A DNA stretch of 64,000 bases from Massilia sp. BSC265 (GTDB taxonomy: Bacteria > Pseudomonadota > Gammaproteobacteria > Burkholderiales > Burkholderiaceae_D): positions 211,234 through 275,233 of the forward strand of contig NZ_JPXI01000024.1 in assembly GCF_000740675.1 (NCBI RefSeq), written 5' to 3'. A program made the position numbers and the translations under genes. A model generated the notes under the pieces. That model searched no databases. It was given only the letters and a program-made list of their open reading frames with translations, and had not been told where the DNA came from. How positions within the stretch are numbered: the first letter of the stretch is position 1; the number at the start of each line of letters is the position of its first letter. Of the stretch, positions 16,473 to 27,311 are shown piece by piece.

Positions 16473-17654
16473 ATGCAACGACTCCTCACCACCATCCTCG
16501 CCTGCCTCGGCATGATCGGGGCCCTCGCGATCGACACGTACTTGCCCTCGATGCCGGCCATCGGCACCGAATTCGGGGTCGGGCCGGTCGCGGTCCAGCA
16601 GACCCTGAGCGTCTTCTTGTTTACGTTCGCGCTGATGATGCTGTTCTACGGGACGCTGTCGGACTCCTTCGGGCGCCGCCCGGTGATCCTGGGGGCGCTC
16701 GCGGTGTACACGCTGGCCTCGGTGGGCGCCGCTCTTGCTCCGACCTTCGGCTGGCTGCTGGTGTTCCGGGCGCTGCAGGGCCTGTCGGCCGGCGCCGGTT
16801 CGGTCATCGGCCAGGCCATCGTGCAGGACCGCTTCTCCGGCGCCCAGGCGCAGAAGATGATGTCGCACATCATGATGGTGTTCGGCCTGGCGCCGGCCAT
16901 CGCGCCGGTGCTGGGCGGTTGGCTGCACGTGACCTTCGGCTGGCGCTCGACCTTCATCTTCCTGGCGATCTTCGGCGCCGCCATGATCCTGCTGGTGACG
17001 CGCTTGCTGCCGGAAAGCCTGCCGGTTGAAAAGCGTCAGGTCTTCCACCCGGTGACCATCTCGCGCAACTACCTGATGGTGCTGCGCAACCCGCAGTTCG
17101 TGATGCTGTCGCTGGCGCTCGGCCTGGTGTTCGGAGGTCTGTCGCTGTACATCGGCGCGGCCGCGAACTTCGTGATGGAGATCCTGGGCCTGCCGGAGAC
17201 CGCCTTCGCCTGGATGTTCATCCCCCTGATCGGCGGCATGGTAGCGGGCTCGGCCTGGGGCGGCAAGCGTGCCCACAAGGCCCCGCCAGGACGCCTGCTG
17301 TGGACCGGCTATGCCGTGATGGCCCTTGCCTCGGTGCTGAACGTCGGCTACAACACCATGTTCCCGGCCGTCGTGCCCTGGGCGGTGCTGCCGCTGGCGG
17401 TGTTCACCTTCGGCCTGGCCGTGGCCATGCCGGGTATCCAGCTCTCGGCCATGGGCCTGTTCCCGGACAACCGCGGCCTGGCGGCCTCGATGGTCGGTTT
17501 CATCCAGATGATGTCCTTCGCGCTGGTGTCCGGCCTGGTGGCCCCGCTGTTGTTCGGCAGCGCGCTCAAGCTGGCCTGCGGCGCGGCCGTGAGTGTCCTG
17601 CTGAGTTTCCTGGTATGGCGCCTGAGCCGGCGCTTCGCACCACCGGCGGCGTAA
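16473..17654 (+). CDS. Bcr/CflA family multidrug efflux MFS transporter
   Basis: Twelve-helix major facilitator drug:proton antiporter of 393 aa. It has LAIDTYLPSMPAIGTEFGV in helix 1, the loop 2-3 signature GTLSDSFGRRPVIL, the helix 5 antiporter motif region GLAPAIAPVLGGWL, and regular hydrophobic segments throughout. Relatives export bicyclomycin, chloramphenicol or other small molecules; the real substrate here is unknown. The gene is monocistronic and converges with smpB. Confidence 0.9.
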   Translation: MQRLLTTILACLGMIGALAIDTYLPSMPAIGTEFGVGPVAVQQTLSVFLFTFALMMLFYGTLSDSFGRRPVILGALAVYTLASVGAALAPTFGWLLVFRALQGLSAGAGSVIGQAIVQDRFSGAQAQKMMSHIMMVFGLAPAIAPVLGGWLHVTFGWRSTFIFLAIFGAAMILLVTRLLPESLPVEKRQVFHPVTISRNYLMVLRNPQFVMLSLALGLVFGGLSLYIGAAANFVMEILGLPETAFAWMFIPLIGGMVAGSAWGGKRAHKAPPGRLLWTGYAVMALASVLNVGYNTMFPAVVPWAVLPLAVFTFGLAVAMPGIQLSAMGLFPDNRGLAASMVGFIQMMSFALVSGLVAPLLFGSALKLACGAAVSVLLSFLVWRLSRRFAPPAA

Positions 17655-17697
17655 GAGGGAAGGGTGCGGGCTGCGGCAGTGCCCGCGCCGCGCGCGA

Positions 17698-18147
17698 TCA
17701 GCGGCGGTGCACCTTCATTGCCGCCGCGACTTCGCGCTTGGCGTCGCGGTCCTTCTCGGTGGCGCGCTTGTCGTGCTGCTTCTTGCCCTTGGCCAGGCCG
17801 ATCTCGCACTTCACGCGGCCGGCCTTGAAGTGCAGGTTCAGCGGCACCAGCGTATACCCGGAACGCTCGACCTTGCCGACCAGCTTGTCCAGCTCGGCGC
17901 GGTGCAGCAGCAGCTTGCGGGTGCGCAGGGCTTCCGGATGGCTGAAACTCGATGTCGTGTTCAGCGCGCTGATATGGGCGCCGAACAGGAACAGTTCGCC
18001 GTTACGCACGACGACATAGGCCTCCTTGATCTGTACCTTGCCGGCGCGGATGGCCTTGACTTCCCATCCTTCCAGCACGATGCCGGCTTCGTACCGGTCC
18101 TCGATGAAGTAGTCAAAAAATGCTTTTTTATTGTCAACAATACTCAT
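17698..18147 (-). CDS. smpB: SsrA-binding protein SmpB
   Basis: Partner of tmRNA in rescuing stalled ribosomes. The 149-aa protein has the beta-barrel segments [20 protein letters not shown] and [12 protein letters not shown], then [12 protein letters not shown] leading into a basic C-terminal tail that enters the decoding centre. Length and motifs are standard. It is divergent from ratA-rnfH, the common arrangement in beta- and gammaproteobacteria. Confidence 0.96.
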   Translation of the reverse strand: MSIVDNKKAFFDYFIEDRYEAGIVLEGWEVKAIRAGKVQIKEAYVVVRNGELFLFGAHISALNTTSSFSHPEALRTRKLLLHRAELDKLVGKVERSGYTLVPLNLHFKAGRVKCEIGLAKGKKQHDKRATEKDRDAKREVAAAMKVHRR

Positions 18148-18254
18148 GAAATAGCGAAAATCCGCGTCTCGGTTAAACTACTGCTGTGGCGCCAATGCAA
18201 AGATTGCATGGCGCAAAATGCAACTCGTCCAACATCATAACAAACGGTTGACCA

Positions 18255-18686
18255 ATGGCAGTAGTGCACAAATCAGTTTTTCTCGGCTATAGCACCGAGC
18301 AAATGTTCGACCTCGTGGCCAAGGTCGAAGACTATCCGAAATTCCTCCCCTGGTGCGGCGGCGTGAAAGTGATTGAGCGAAGCGAGGACAAGCTGGTGGC
18401 CAGCCTGCAAATCAATTTCCACGGTGTGAAGCAGAGCTTCACGACCGCGAACCACAACAACCGGCCCACGCAAATGAAGATGCACCTGGTCGACGGTCCT
18501 TTCAAGATGCTGGAAGGCACCTGGACCTTCAAGCCGCTGCGCGCCGACGCCTGCAAGGTCGAACTCGACATGCACTACGAGTTCTCGAGCATCATCCTGG
18601 AGCAGATCATCGGCCCCGTGTTCGGCATGATCGCCAACACCATGGTGGATTCCTTCAGCAAGCGCGCCGAGGCGATCTATGGATGA
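18255..18686 (+). CDS. ratA: RatA/COQ10 START-like family protein
   Basis: A 143-aa START/COQ10-like lipid-binding fold protein with MFDLVAKVEDYPKFLPWCGG near the N-terminus and a C-terminal amphipathic helix (IIGPVFGMIANTMVDSFSKRA). Relatives have been described both as the RatA inhibitor of 70S ribosome association and as coenzyme Q-binding chaperones; sequence alone does not separate these. It overlaps rnfH by 8 bp and sits opposite smpB. Confidence 0.9.
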   Translation: MAVVHKSVFLGYSTEQMFDLVAKVEDYPKFLPWCGGVKVIERSEDKLVASLQINFHGVKQSFTTANHNNRPTQMKMHLVDGPFKMLEGTWTFKPLRADACKVELDMHYEFSSIILEQIIGPVFGMIANTMVDSFSKRAEAIYG

Positions 18687-18987
18687 GGGTGTGCAGGTGT
18701 ATGTGTGCTACGCGACCGCGCGCGAGGAATTCCTGCGTCCGATGAAAGTCGCGTCCGGCACCACGATCGGCCAGGCCATCGAGATGAGCGGCGTGCTGGA
18801 AGCCTACCCGGACATCAACCTGGCAACGCAAGCGGTGGGCATTTATGCAAAGAAGAAAACGCTCGACACCGTGCTGCGCGAGCGCGACCGCATTGAGATC
18901 TACCGGCCGCTGGTGGCCGATCCCAAGGATTCGCGCCGCAAGCGCGCGGCCAAGAAGACCGGTGGAGCGGCGCCGGCAAGCGCCTGA
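18679..18987 (+). CDS. rnfH: RnfH family ubiquitin-like protein
   Basis: A small beta-grasp protein of 102 aa containing VQVYVCYATAREEFL, the conserved ATQAVGIYAKKKTLDTVLRERDRIEIYRPL core and a basic, alanine-rich tail. RnfH is genetically paired with RatA in many proteobacteria; its molecular job is not settled. The 8-bp overlap with ratA indicates translational coupling. Confidence 0.9.
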   Translation: MDEGVQVYVCYATAREEFLRPMKVASGTTIGQAIEMSGVLEAYPDINLATQAVGIYAKKKTLDTVLRERDRIEIYRPLVADPKDSRRKRAAKKTGGAAPASA

Positions 18988-19096
18988 GGCTGGTCGGTTT
19001 GCTCAGTTGTAAAATTCCGACCGAGCAAATTCTCCAGTGTTCTTCGGGGTATCATAGCGTTCGCTTCGACGCTCCCCTCCGTTGCCCGCCCCGCCC

Positions 19097-20305
19097 ATGC
19101 TGATTACCGTAAGCCTGCTGTTGGTCACCACCGCGATGTCGGCGGTCATGTTGCTTGTCCTGACGTCGCTTGCTGACAGCAAGGTGGCAGGCATCCGCGA
19201 GTGGGGAACGGCCAATGGTGTGGCGGTCGTCGCACTGCTGCTGTTCGCGGCCCGCGGCGTGTTGCCTGACCTGCTCAGCATCGAAGTCGCGAATGCGCTC
19301 CTGCTCATTACAGCCAGCCTGATGCTGGCCGGTTATCGGCGCTACGTGGGCCAGCCTGTGCCGTGGCGCCTGCTCGCGGCCGGCGGTCTCGCAGCTTTCG
19401 CCGGCGTTGTGGTATTCCATCATCTCCACGATTCGCTGGCGCTGCGTGTCGTCGCGATGTCGGCCTTCCATGTGGGTATCTGCTTCGGCATCTATGCCAG
19501 CCTGCCGAAGGTGGCGGACGGCCGCCTGCGCTATCCGAATGCCTTCAGCCGCATGGCGGCCTTGCTGCTCGGGGTAGGCCACCTCTGCCGCGGCGCATTC
19601 TATGCATTTGATGCCTACCAGCCGGCTTCGCTGCTGGAGCCAGTCATTGCCAACCTGATCTTCTTCGCTATCGGCACGCTGGCCCTGCCGGCGCTCAGCC
19701 TGGGTGGCGTGATGCTGGCCAATGCACGCGTGCTGGAAGAGACCGCCTATGCCGCCGAACACGACCACCTGACCGGCGCTCCCTCGCGCCGAGCCTTTTT
19801 CGACATGGCGGAACGCGAATTGGCGCGCGCCCGGCGGCACGGCAATGGATTGGGACTGCTGTTGCTGGATGCCGACCATTTCAAGCGCATCAACGATACC
19901 TATGGCCACGGTGTCGGCGACGAGGTCCTGCGCGACCTGGTCAGGCGCACCCGCGAGGAAATCCGCAAGATCGACTATTTCGCCCGCCTCGGCGGCGAAG
20001 AGTTCGGGGTGCTGTTGCCTGACGCTCCCTTGGAAGCCGCCCGCGACGTTGCTGAACGGCTGCGCGCCGCGCTCGACCGTTCGTCACAGAGCGTGCCGAC
20101 AGCGCCTGGCGTCGCCTATACGGTCAGCATCGGCCTCGCGATGCTGGAAAAGGGAGAAGATTTTGCCGGCCTGATGCGCCGTGCGGATGCGGCCCTGTAT
20201 GCGGCCAAGGAAGGCGGGCGCAACCGGGTAGAGTGCGCGCCGCGGATCGGCGCCGAACCGCCGAACCAGTCGGCCGGCGCCCAGGTGATCCGCCTGCGGC
20301 CCTAA
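19097..20305 (+). CDS. Membrane-anchored GGDEF diguanylate cyclase
   Basis: Makes cyclic di-GMP from two GTP. The 402-aa protein has an N-terminal region of six or so transmembrane helices (residues 1-210) without a recognised sensor domain, then a GGDEF domain with DHLTGAPSRRAFFD, LLDADHFKRINDTYGH and the active-site motif GGEEF. An RKID sequence lies exactly five residues before GGEEF and fits the RxxD inhibitory site, so product feedback inhibition is likely. The ATG at 19097 starts directly with the first helix; a TTG at 19082 is a weaker option. Confidence 0.88.
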   Translation: MLITVSLLLVTTAMSAVMLLVLTSLADSKVAGIREWGTANGVAVVALLLFAARGVLPDLLSIEVANALLLITASLMLAGYRRYVGQPVPWRLLAAGGLAAFAGVVVFHHLHDSLALRVVAMSAFHVGICFGIYASLPKVADGRLRYPNAFSRMAALLLGVGHLCRGAFYAFDAYQPASLLEPVIANLIFFAIGTLALPALSLGGVMLANARVLEETAYAAEHDHLTGAPSRRAFFDMAERELARARRHGNGLGLLLLDADHFKRINDTYGHGVGDEVLRDLVRRTREEIRKIDYFARLGGEEFGVLLPDAPLEAARDVAERLRAALDRSSQSVPTAPGVAYTVSIGLAMLEKGEDFAGLMRRADAALYAAKEGGRNRVECAPRIGAEPPNQSAGAQVIRLRP

Positions 20306-20308
20306 GCC

Positions 20309-20818
20309 TTAGCGGCACTGCGCCAGTGCCTTGTCGACGCGGGCCAGCTGGGCCGCCCGTTCCTCGTCCGTCATGAAGCTGCGTTCGCCTTTCGTATCGA
20401 ACTTGGCGATGCGCACGCCCGATTGCATTTGCGCCCGCATCTCGCGTGCGTCCCGGCAGTGCTGGGCCAGGTCGCGCCGGCGTTGGGTCTCGGCGGCGTC
20501 CTTCCTGTCCTGTTCTTCGCGCATCTTCGTCCGTGCGCGGTATTCCTCTTCACGCTGCGCCAGCGTCTTCGGGCCCTTGGCCGGTGCGGGTGCGTCTACA
20601 GATGGCCCCGGTTCCACAGGGGCGGTCTGCACCGGCGGCGCGGCCCGTCCCGGCGCCTCGAGGATCTTGTGCGGTGGCGTCGCTGGCGGGGGAGGGCGGT
20701 CGGAAAAATGGCGCACGCCGTTCGCGTCGGTCCAGGAATACTGTGCATGGGCCAGGCTGCTTCCCAGCACCAGGGCGAAGGCGGCAATCAGGCGGAGGGA
20801 AGCGCTGTAGCGAGGCAT
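20309..20818 (-). CDS. DUF4124 domain-containing exported protein
   Basis: A 169-aa secreted or periplasmic protein. A signal peptide (LIAAFALVLGSSLAHAQ) is followed by the short DUF4124 module YSWTDANGVRHFSDRPPP, common in exported proteobacterial proteins of unknown role. Then come a Pro/Ala-rich linker and a charged coiled-coil-like tail (LAQREEEYRARTKMREEQDR). The start at 20818 places the signal peptide at the N-terminus; an open extension to 20872 adds non-signal residues. It converges with the diguanylate cyclase gene. Confidence 0.8.
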   Translation of the reverse strand: MPRYSASLRLIAAFALVLGSSLAHAQYSWTDANGVRHFSDRPPPPATPPHKILEAPGRAAPPVQTAPVEPGPSVDAPAPAKGPKTLAQREEEYRARTKMREEQDRKDAAETQRRRDLAQHCRDAREMRAQMQSGVRIAKFDTKGERSFMTDEERAAQLARVDKALAQCR

Positions 20819-20920
20819 AAAGTTTTCCTTGAGTAACAAACGGATTTCGCCACGCTTCGCAGATGCTGTCAATCGTAGGGGGGCGGAACCGCGGTTTCAG
20901 GGGGAAATTTAGGCATGGCT

Positions 20921-20949
20921 GCGACAGTTTTTCGCCGTTTCTGTATAAT
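20921..20949 (+). promoter_or_regulatory. Sigma-70 promoter of guaB
   Basis: A perfect TATAAT at 20944-20949 with GCGACA at 20921-20926, spacing 17. It lies 28 bp before the guaB ATG. Confidence 0.7.
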
Positions 20950-20967
20950 TCACTTTTGCGCCTATAG

Positions 20968-22437
<1,470 letters not shown>

Positions 22438-22448
22438 ACATCTACGAA

Positions 22449-22475
22449 ACGCGGCCCTTGTACGGCCGCGTTTTT
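22449..22475 (+). terminator. guaB intrinsic terminator
   Basis: The stem ACGCGGCC / GGCCGCGT encloses a short loop (CTTGTAC) and is followed by TTTT, 12 bp after the guaB stop. Confidence 0.85.
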
Positions 22476-22576
22476 GTAGGGTGGTCGGCTCTGCCGACCG
22501 CGCGTTCGACCAGGGCATGCCTTACCGCAGCGCTGCCGGGAGTTGGACGCGCGCACGGCAGCGCCGTGCACCCTAC
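22476..22576. repeat. Structured palindromic intergenic repeat (REP-like), copy B
   Basis: Starts GTAGGGTGGTCGGC and ends CACCCTAC, with inner CGCGTTCGACC and GTTGGACGCG arms. It shares layout and core words with copy A at 12,751, though the loop sequence differs. It fills the guaB-guaA gap. Confidence 0.7.
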
Positions 22577-22609
22577 GGTCCCGATTCATCCTCTATCGTT
22601 GCCTTCTAC

Positions 22610-24220
22610 ATGCACTCCAAAATCCTCATCCTCGATTTCGGTTCCCAGGTTACCCAGCTGATCGCGCGCCGCGTGCGCGATGCCGGCGTGTTTTCCGAAG
22701 TCTTCCCGTATGACGTCAGCGACGAGTTCGTGCGCAACTACGGCGCCAGCGGCATCATCCTGTCGGGCAGCCACAACTCCACGCTCGAAGGCGATTCGCC
22801 GCGCGCCCCGCAGGCCGTGTTCGAAGCCGGCGTACCGGTGCTGGGCATCTGCTACGGCATGCAGACCATGGCCGCCCAGCTCGGCGGCAAGGTCGAGAAC
22901 GGCAAGGTGCGCGAGTTCGGCTACGCCGAGGTGCGCGCGCGCGGCCATACCGCGCTGCTGAACGGCATCAACGACTTCGTGACGGGCGAGGGCCACGGCA
23001 TGCTGCGCGTCTGGATGAGCCACGGCGACAAGGTGCTGGACATGCCGCCGGGCTTCAAGCTGATGGGTTCGACCGACAGCTGCCCGATCGCCGCGATGGC
23101 CGACGAGGACCGCCGCTTCTACGCGCTGCAGTTCCACCCGGAAGTGACCCACACCACGCAAGGCGAGGCCATCATCGGCCGCTTCGTGCACGAGATCTGC
23201 GGCTGCAAGTCGGACTGGAACATGCCGGACTACATCGGCGAAGCGGTCCAGAAGATCCGCGAGCAGGTCGGCACCGACGAAGTCATCCTCGGCCTGTCCG
23301 GCGGCGTCGACTCGAGCGTCGCCGCAGCCCTGATCCACCGCGCCATCGGCGACCAGCTGACCTGCGTGTTCGTCGACCACGGCCTGCTGCGCAAGGACGA
23401 GGGCAAGATGGTCATGGACATGTTCTCGAAAAACCTCGGCGTGAAGGTGCTGCGCATCGATGCCGAGGACCAGTTCATGGGCCACCTGGCCGGCGTCACG
23501 GACCCGGAACAGAAGCGCAAGATCATCGGCCGCGAGTTCGTCGAGGTGTTCCAGGAACAAGCCAAGCAGCTGACCAACGCGAAATGGCTGGCGCAGGGCA
23601 CGATCTATCCGGACGTCATCGAATCGGCCGGCAAAGGCAAAAAAGGCCAGACCATCAAGAGCCACCACAACGTGGGCGGCCTGCCGGAAACCCTGAACCT
23701 CAAATTGCTCGAGCCGCTGCGCGAGCTGTTCAAGGACGAGGTGCGCAAGCTCGGCGTCGCCCTCGGCCTGCCGCACGACATGGTGTATCGCCACCCCTTC
23801 CCGGGTCCGGGCCTGGGCGTGCGCATCCTGGGCGAGGTGAAGAAGGAATACGCCGACCTGCTGCGTGAAGCGGATGCGATCTTCATCGAAGAGCTGCGCA
23901 ACACCCCGTTCGAGCTGCCGGCCGTCGCGGGCATCGATCCGGGCAAGGCGCCGACCAACTGGTACGAGGCGACCAGCCAGGCCTTCGCCGTGTTCCTGCC
24001 GGTGAAGTCGGTGGGGGTGATGGGCGACGGCCGTACTTATGAGTACGTTGTCGCGCTGCGGGCGGTGCAGACGCTGGACTTCATGACGGCGCAGTGGGCG
24101 CATTTGCCGCATTCGTTGCTGGGGAAGGTGTCTAACCGGATCATCAATGAAGTGCGCGGACTGAACCGCGTCGTGTATGACATTTCGGGAAAGCCGCCGG
24201 CGACCATTGAGTGGGAGTGA
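22610..24220 (+). CDS. guaA: GMP synthase (glutamine-hydrolysing)
   Basis: Converts XMP to GMP using glutamine-derived ammonia and ATP. The 536-aa protein carries a class I amidotransferase domain ([10 protein letters not shown] with the catalytic Cys; QFHPEVTHT with the His) and then a PP-loop ATP pyrophosphatase domain ([17 protein letters not shown]). The C-terminal dimerisation domain ends in KPPATIEWE. The ATG at 22610 matches the family start. Its 3' end is a known integration hotspot and appears to be the left attachment site of the island that follows. Confidence 0.97.
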   Translation: MHSKILILDFGSQVTQLIARRVRDAGVFSEVFPYDVSDEFVRNYGASGIILSGSHNSTLEGDSPRAPQAVFEAGVPVLGICYGMQTMAAQLGGKVENGKVREFGYAEVRARGHTALLNGINDFVTGEGHGMLRVWMSHGDKVLDMPPGFKLMGSTDSCPIAAMADEDRRFYALQFHPEVTHTTQGEAIIGRFVHEICGCKSDWNMPDYIGEAVQKIREQVGTDEVILGLSGGVDSSVAAALIHRAIGDQLTCVFVDHGLLRKDEGKMVMDMFSKNLGVKVLRIDAEDQFMGHLAGVTDPEQKRKIIGREFVEVFQEQAKQLTNAKWLAQGTIYPDVIESAGKGKKGQTIKSHHNVGGLPETLNLKLLEPLRELFKDEVRKLGVALGLPHDMVYRHPFPGPGLGVRILGEVKKEYADLLREADAIFIEELRNTPFELPAVAGIDPGKAPTNWYEATSQAFAVFLPVKSVGVMGDGRTYEYVVALRAVQTLDFMTAQWAHLPHSLLGKVSNRIINEVRGLNRVVYDISGKPPATIEWE

Positions 24221-24221
24221 C
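24206..24221 (+). other. Putative attL in the 3' end of guaA
   Basis: ATTGAGTGGGAGTGAC (last codons and stop of guaA) recurs as ATCGAGTGGGAATGAC at 49,217-49,232, 14 of 16 identical. The downstream copy also encodes IEWE-stop. This is the pattern expected when an integrase-borne island inserts at the guaA 3' end. Confidence 0.55.
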
Positions 24222-24262
24222 AGGAGTTCTCCAACTCACTGATTTGAAATGAAAACTGCAGA

Positions 24263-24303
24263 GCCGTTGATCATTCGGGAGAATGATCAACGGCTTTTTT
24301 TAT
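24263..24303 (+). terminator. Intrinsic terminator after guaA
   Basis: A 15-bp perfect stem, AGCCGTTGATCATTC / GAATGATCAACGGCT, with loop GGGA and seven T. A diverged copy of this whole block lies at 47,117-47,157. Confidence 0.85.
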
Positions 24304-24338
24304 TGCCTGAAGGGGCGAGTTGAATCGCCACAGCTCTT

Positions 24339-25159
24339 CTAGGCACTCGAGAGCCGCTGGAAATACTGCCTTTCATACTCGGCCGGCGACAAGTCATTAG
24401 TGAAGCTGTGCCGGCGCTTCGGATTGTAGAACATCTCGATATAGTCGAAGATGTCCTGCTTGGCTTCGTTTCGGGTAGCGTAGATTCGACGACGAACGCG
24501 CCCGTTTTAGTAACTGGAAAAAGCTCTCTGCGACAGCATTGTCGTGGCAGTTACCTCGTCGGCTCATGCTCTGTTCGAGGTTGTGCGCCTTCAGGAAATC
24601 GCGCCAGTCGTAGCTGCTGAACTGGCTTCCCTGATCCGAATGCACCATGACCGTTTGCTTAGGTTGACGACGCCAGACAGCCATCAGCAAGGCGTTCAAA
24701 GGCAGTTCACGATCCATTCTCGACCCCATCGACCATCCGATGACCTGACGTGAAAACAGGTCAAGCACCGCAGTTAGGTACAACCAACCCTCATGGGTAC
24801 GGATGTAAGTGATGTCCGTGACCCAGACTTTGTTTGGCTCAGTCACATCGAACTGCCGCTGCAGATGATTCGGTGCTACCGAAGGAGGACCGCCGCGTTC
24901 GAAACGACGCTTGCCATAGCCTGTTTGAGAGCGCAGGCCGGCTGCACGCATGATTCGGTGAACGCGATTGATCCCGCATTGCTCGCCCAGGTCGCGCAGG
25001 TCGTCTGACACTTTCCTGTAGCCGTACACTGCTCCGCTTTCCAGCCAGGACTGCTTGATGTGTACAAGCAGGCGCCGATCTTCCTTGGCCCGATCGCTTT
25101 CCGGCTCGGCACACCAAGCATAAAAACCGCTGGGATGCACCGCCATCATTTTGCAAAGC
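24339..25159 (-). pseudogene. IS3-family transposase OrfB, frameshifted
   Basis: Integrase-type transposase subunit with the DDE catalytic core visible: VWVTDITYIRTHEGWLYLTA with the first Asp, VMVHSDQGSQFSSYDW with the second, and RRGNCHDNAVAESFF with the Glu. After LLKR, at about 24,500 on the + strand, two bases (AG of an expected GAG codon) are missing. The frame drifts into non-family residues and stops at 24,397. In the correct frame the family C-terminus continues (IYATRNEAKQDIFDYIEMF, then NDLSPAEYERQYF) to a stop at 24,339. The C-terminal 55 or so residues are therefore lost from the expressed frame. Confidence 0.85.
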
Positions 25160-25205
25160 CTCCGAATCGAATGCTCATGGCGAGCATCGCGAATGAAGGC
25201 GTACC

Positions 25206-25483
25206 TTACCCGGACATCTTGGCAAAATACGCGGCGGCCTTTTTTAGGATATCGCGCTCCTCGGTAACGCGTTTCAGCTCAGCCTTCAGGCGCTTCATTT
25301 CCGTCTGCTGGTCGTCGGCCTTTTGTCGCTCGGCTGGCGGTGCGCTGTAGCGTTTGACCCACTGGTACAGGCTGTGCGAACTCACGCCCAGCCGTGCTGC
25401 AACCACAGTGGCCGGGTGACCGCGCTCCGTCACCTGCTTGACTGCTTCGATCTTGAATTCTTCGTGTACCGCTTGCCGCTCGT
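25206..25483 (-). pseudogene. IS3-family transposase OrfA, start codon lost and frameshifted
   Basis: HTH subunit of the transposase. The intact part reads VTERGHPATVVAARLGVSSH and ends with the leucine-zipper-like EMKRLKAELKRVTEERDILK. The normal N-terminus can be rebuilt as SGKRYT-EEFKIEAVKQ, but the initiating ATG is ACG (25481-25483, minus strand) and one base is missing after TACAC (25464-25465). The A-AAA-AAG heptamer at 25239-25245 (minus strand) is the usual -1 slippery site joining OrfA to OrfB. Confidence 0.85.
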
Positions 25484-25673
25484 AACTTCTCCTTGAACCT
25501 ACAATTATGGGCTCAGGAGTATCTAGTGAACTCGTGGCGATTCATAATCGATTCATGTCGGCTTCGTGGCGTCAGGCGACAACTGGCGTCGCAAGCCATG
25601 GACCCGTGGGTAGTCGGACAAGATCCGTTCATGTATCATTATTTTCCCTATTGCAATAATTGCGAGCTACTCA

Positions 25674-27311
25674 ATGGTATCCCCGGCAGAATACTGGCAA
25701 CAGAATGATCTCATCAACGCGCAGATTTTTCGGCAGGGGCCCGCATTGTTCAAAGCAGTCAAGCAGGCTGTCCTCGACAAGGCAACGGTTCCCCTGGGCG
25801 CATATGACGCGGCGGCCCACCGGGCCAACCAGTCCGTCCTTCTCGCGACCGTCGACAGCGTGTGCGCTCACGGTCACTGGCGACCGGAAATCGACGCCGC
25901 AGCCTTCTGGGGGCTGGCGTGGGGGCGCATTGCTTACCAGGGCACGCGCGCCGACAAAGCGTCGAAGGAAATCGACCTGATGTCCGAGCAGATCCCGCTG
26001 TTCGCGGACTTCCGGGCTTATGATCGAGAAGCGTACCAGTTCGACAAGAACGAGTGGAAGCACTTCTCCGGGCACTGGAAACGCCGCTTCGCCTGGTTCA
26101 AGCTGGTGCGTCGTCACCGTGCCCGGCTGGCCCCCGATATCGGGTCTGCAGACCTTGATCTGCTGACCAGCATGGCCCCGGACGAGTTGGTGAAGGGAAT
26201 GGATGCCGTCTTGTGGGGGGAGGGCGCCGAGGACTGGCTGGCCTTGACCCGGAGGTGGGCCGACAGCCGTGCCGGGTTCACCGATTGGCTCTCGTTTGCC
26301 AAGGCCCAGCACGAACTGTGGGAACAAAGCCTTGCCCTGTTCGCGCATCCCCGATCCGAAGCGCTCGCGATCATGACCAAGAGCGGACGCTACGAAGGCA
26401 TCAGCTTTTCGGCGCATCACGAGAAGATGGTGAAGTACCTTGCGGTTGCAGATTTTCTGAAGCACTTCAAGGGCCGGCATGTGCTCGAGTACTATACCGG
26501 AGCCGATTACGAGCATATGCCTGCGCATCAGAGCGGCGAGTCCTACCTGCTGGAGCGCACCCGCTTCCAGCAGGTGCATGCGCGCTTTGCAGAGCATTTC
26601 GGGAAGATCACGTCGCTGCATCTGATGATGGACCTCGGCTTCAAGACCGTGAAGCCGGACCGCGTCCTGACCTATCTGTTCTCCCGGTTGGGCTGGCTGA
26701 TGACCTTGCCTGCCGATGCGTCGCAGAAGCAGGTCCTCGAGGTGTATACCGATAGCGCAGTGGTCAGCGAGGTACTCTACCGTGCCGACGTCCTCGCTGC
26801 GGCGATCGCGCCTCATGTCTCCGTGCCCTCCGTCCACCGTCTGCTCGACATCTGGCTCGTCAAGTTCGGACAGGAACCCGAAGAGAAGTTCGGCATCACC
26901 ATCAAGCTCGAAGGCGAGGACGGCGAAGGACTCAAGGAGATCTACGAAGCGGTGAAAGAGCGTCTCGGCGACCAGGCGGTTCCGGCACGGAGCGAGGCGG
27001 AGTCTTTCGAGCGTCGCTGGCCGGCAGTGGAAGTCTGGACGGCACGGCTTCGCATGCCGCGCGGGGAAGCGCCGGCCAAGCGCAGGCCGCCCAGGACTGG
27101 CGCCGGGCGTACGCCGACATCGAGGTACAGCCGCGAAGAGGCCGAAAAGATCTTTGTGGCGACGTGGCGAGCGGACCTGTCCGCGGTTCCGCGCCGTTAC
27201 CCGGACCGTATCGACAACGCGCCGAAGGATGCCATCATTCGTCTCATCCAACGCGGCGTCGATCCGGACGCGGCGTTTTCCGCGGGCTTGACTGAACCGG
27301 GACGCGTATGA
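25674..27311 (+). CDS. Unrecognised 545-aa protein, first gene of a two-gene unit
   Basis: I do not recognise a named family. The protein is soluble, with no signal peptide or membrane segment. Around residues 320-350 the stretch LMMDLGFKTVKPDRVLTYLF, followed by SRLGWL and later HRLLDIWLVKF, resembles a helix-hairpin-helix/HhH-GPD-like DNA-binding fold; this is a suggestion only. The C-terminal 110 residues form a basic linker (PAKRRPPRTG) and a small separate domain (YSREEAEKIFVATWRADL). It overlaps the next gene by 4 bp (ATGA). It sits just inside the island, 129 bp from the decayed IS, with an AT-rich upstream region likely to hold its promoter. Confidence 0.6.
   Translation: MVSPAEYWQQNDLINAQIFRQGPALFKAVKQAVLDKATVPLGAYDAAAHRANQSVLLATVDSVCAHGHWRPEIDAAAFWGLAWGRIAYQGTRADKASKEIDLMSEQIPLFADFRAYDREAYQFDKNEWKHFSGHWKRRFAWFKLVRRHRARLAPDIGSADLDLLTSMAPDELVKGMDAVLWGEGAEDWLALTRRWADSRAGFTDWLSFAKAQHELWEQSLALFAHPRSEALAIMTKSGRYEGISFSAHHEKMVKYLAVADFLKHFKGRHVLEYYTGADYEHMPAHQSGESYLLERTRFQQVHARFAEHFGKITSLHLMMDLGFKTVKPDRVLTYLFSRLGWLMTLPADASQKQVLEVYTDSAVVSEVLYRADVLAAAIAPHVSVPSVHRLLDIWLVKFGQEPEEKFGITIKLEGEDGEGLKEIYEAVKERLGDQAVPARSEAESFERRWPAVEVWTARLRMPRGEAPAKRRPPRTGAGRTPTSRYSREEAEKIFVATWRADLSAVPRRYPDRIDNAPKDAIIRLIQRGVDPDAAFSAGLTEPGRV

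Larger units (their letters stand above)
24321..25544 (-). mobile_element. Decayed IS3-family insertion sequence (1,224 bp)
   Basis: Both ends carry the inverted repeat TGAATCGCCAC: 24321-24331 on the + strand and its complement at 25534-25544, with weaker matching further in. Inside are orfA and orfB of an IS3-group transposase on the minus strand. Flanking triplets differ (AGT versus TAA), so no target duplication is visible. Three coding lesions show that the copy can no longer make its own transposase. Confidence 0.85.

Noticed and set aside
24318..25547. Target-site duplication of the IS3 element
   Set aside because: Flanking triplets are AGT and TAA; no duplication is present.
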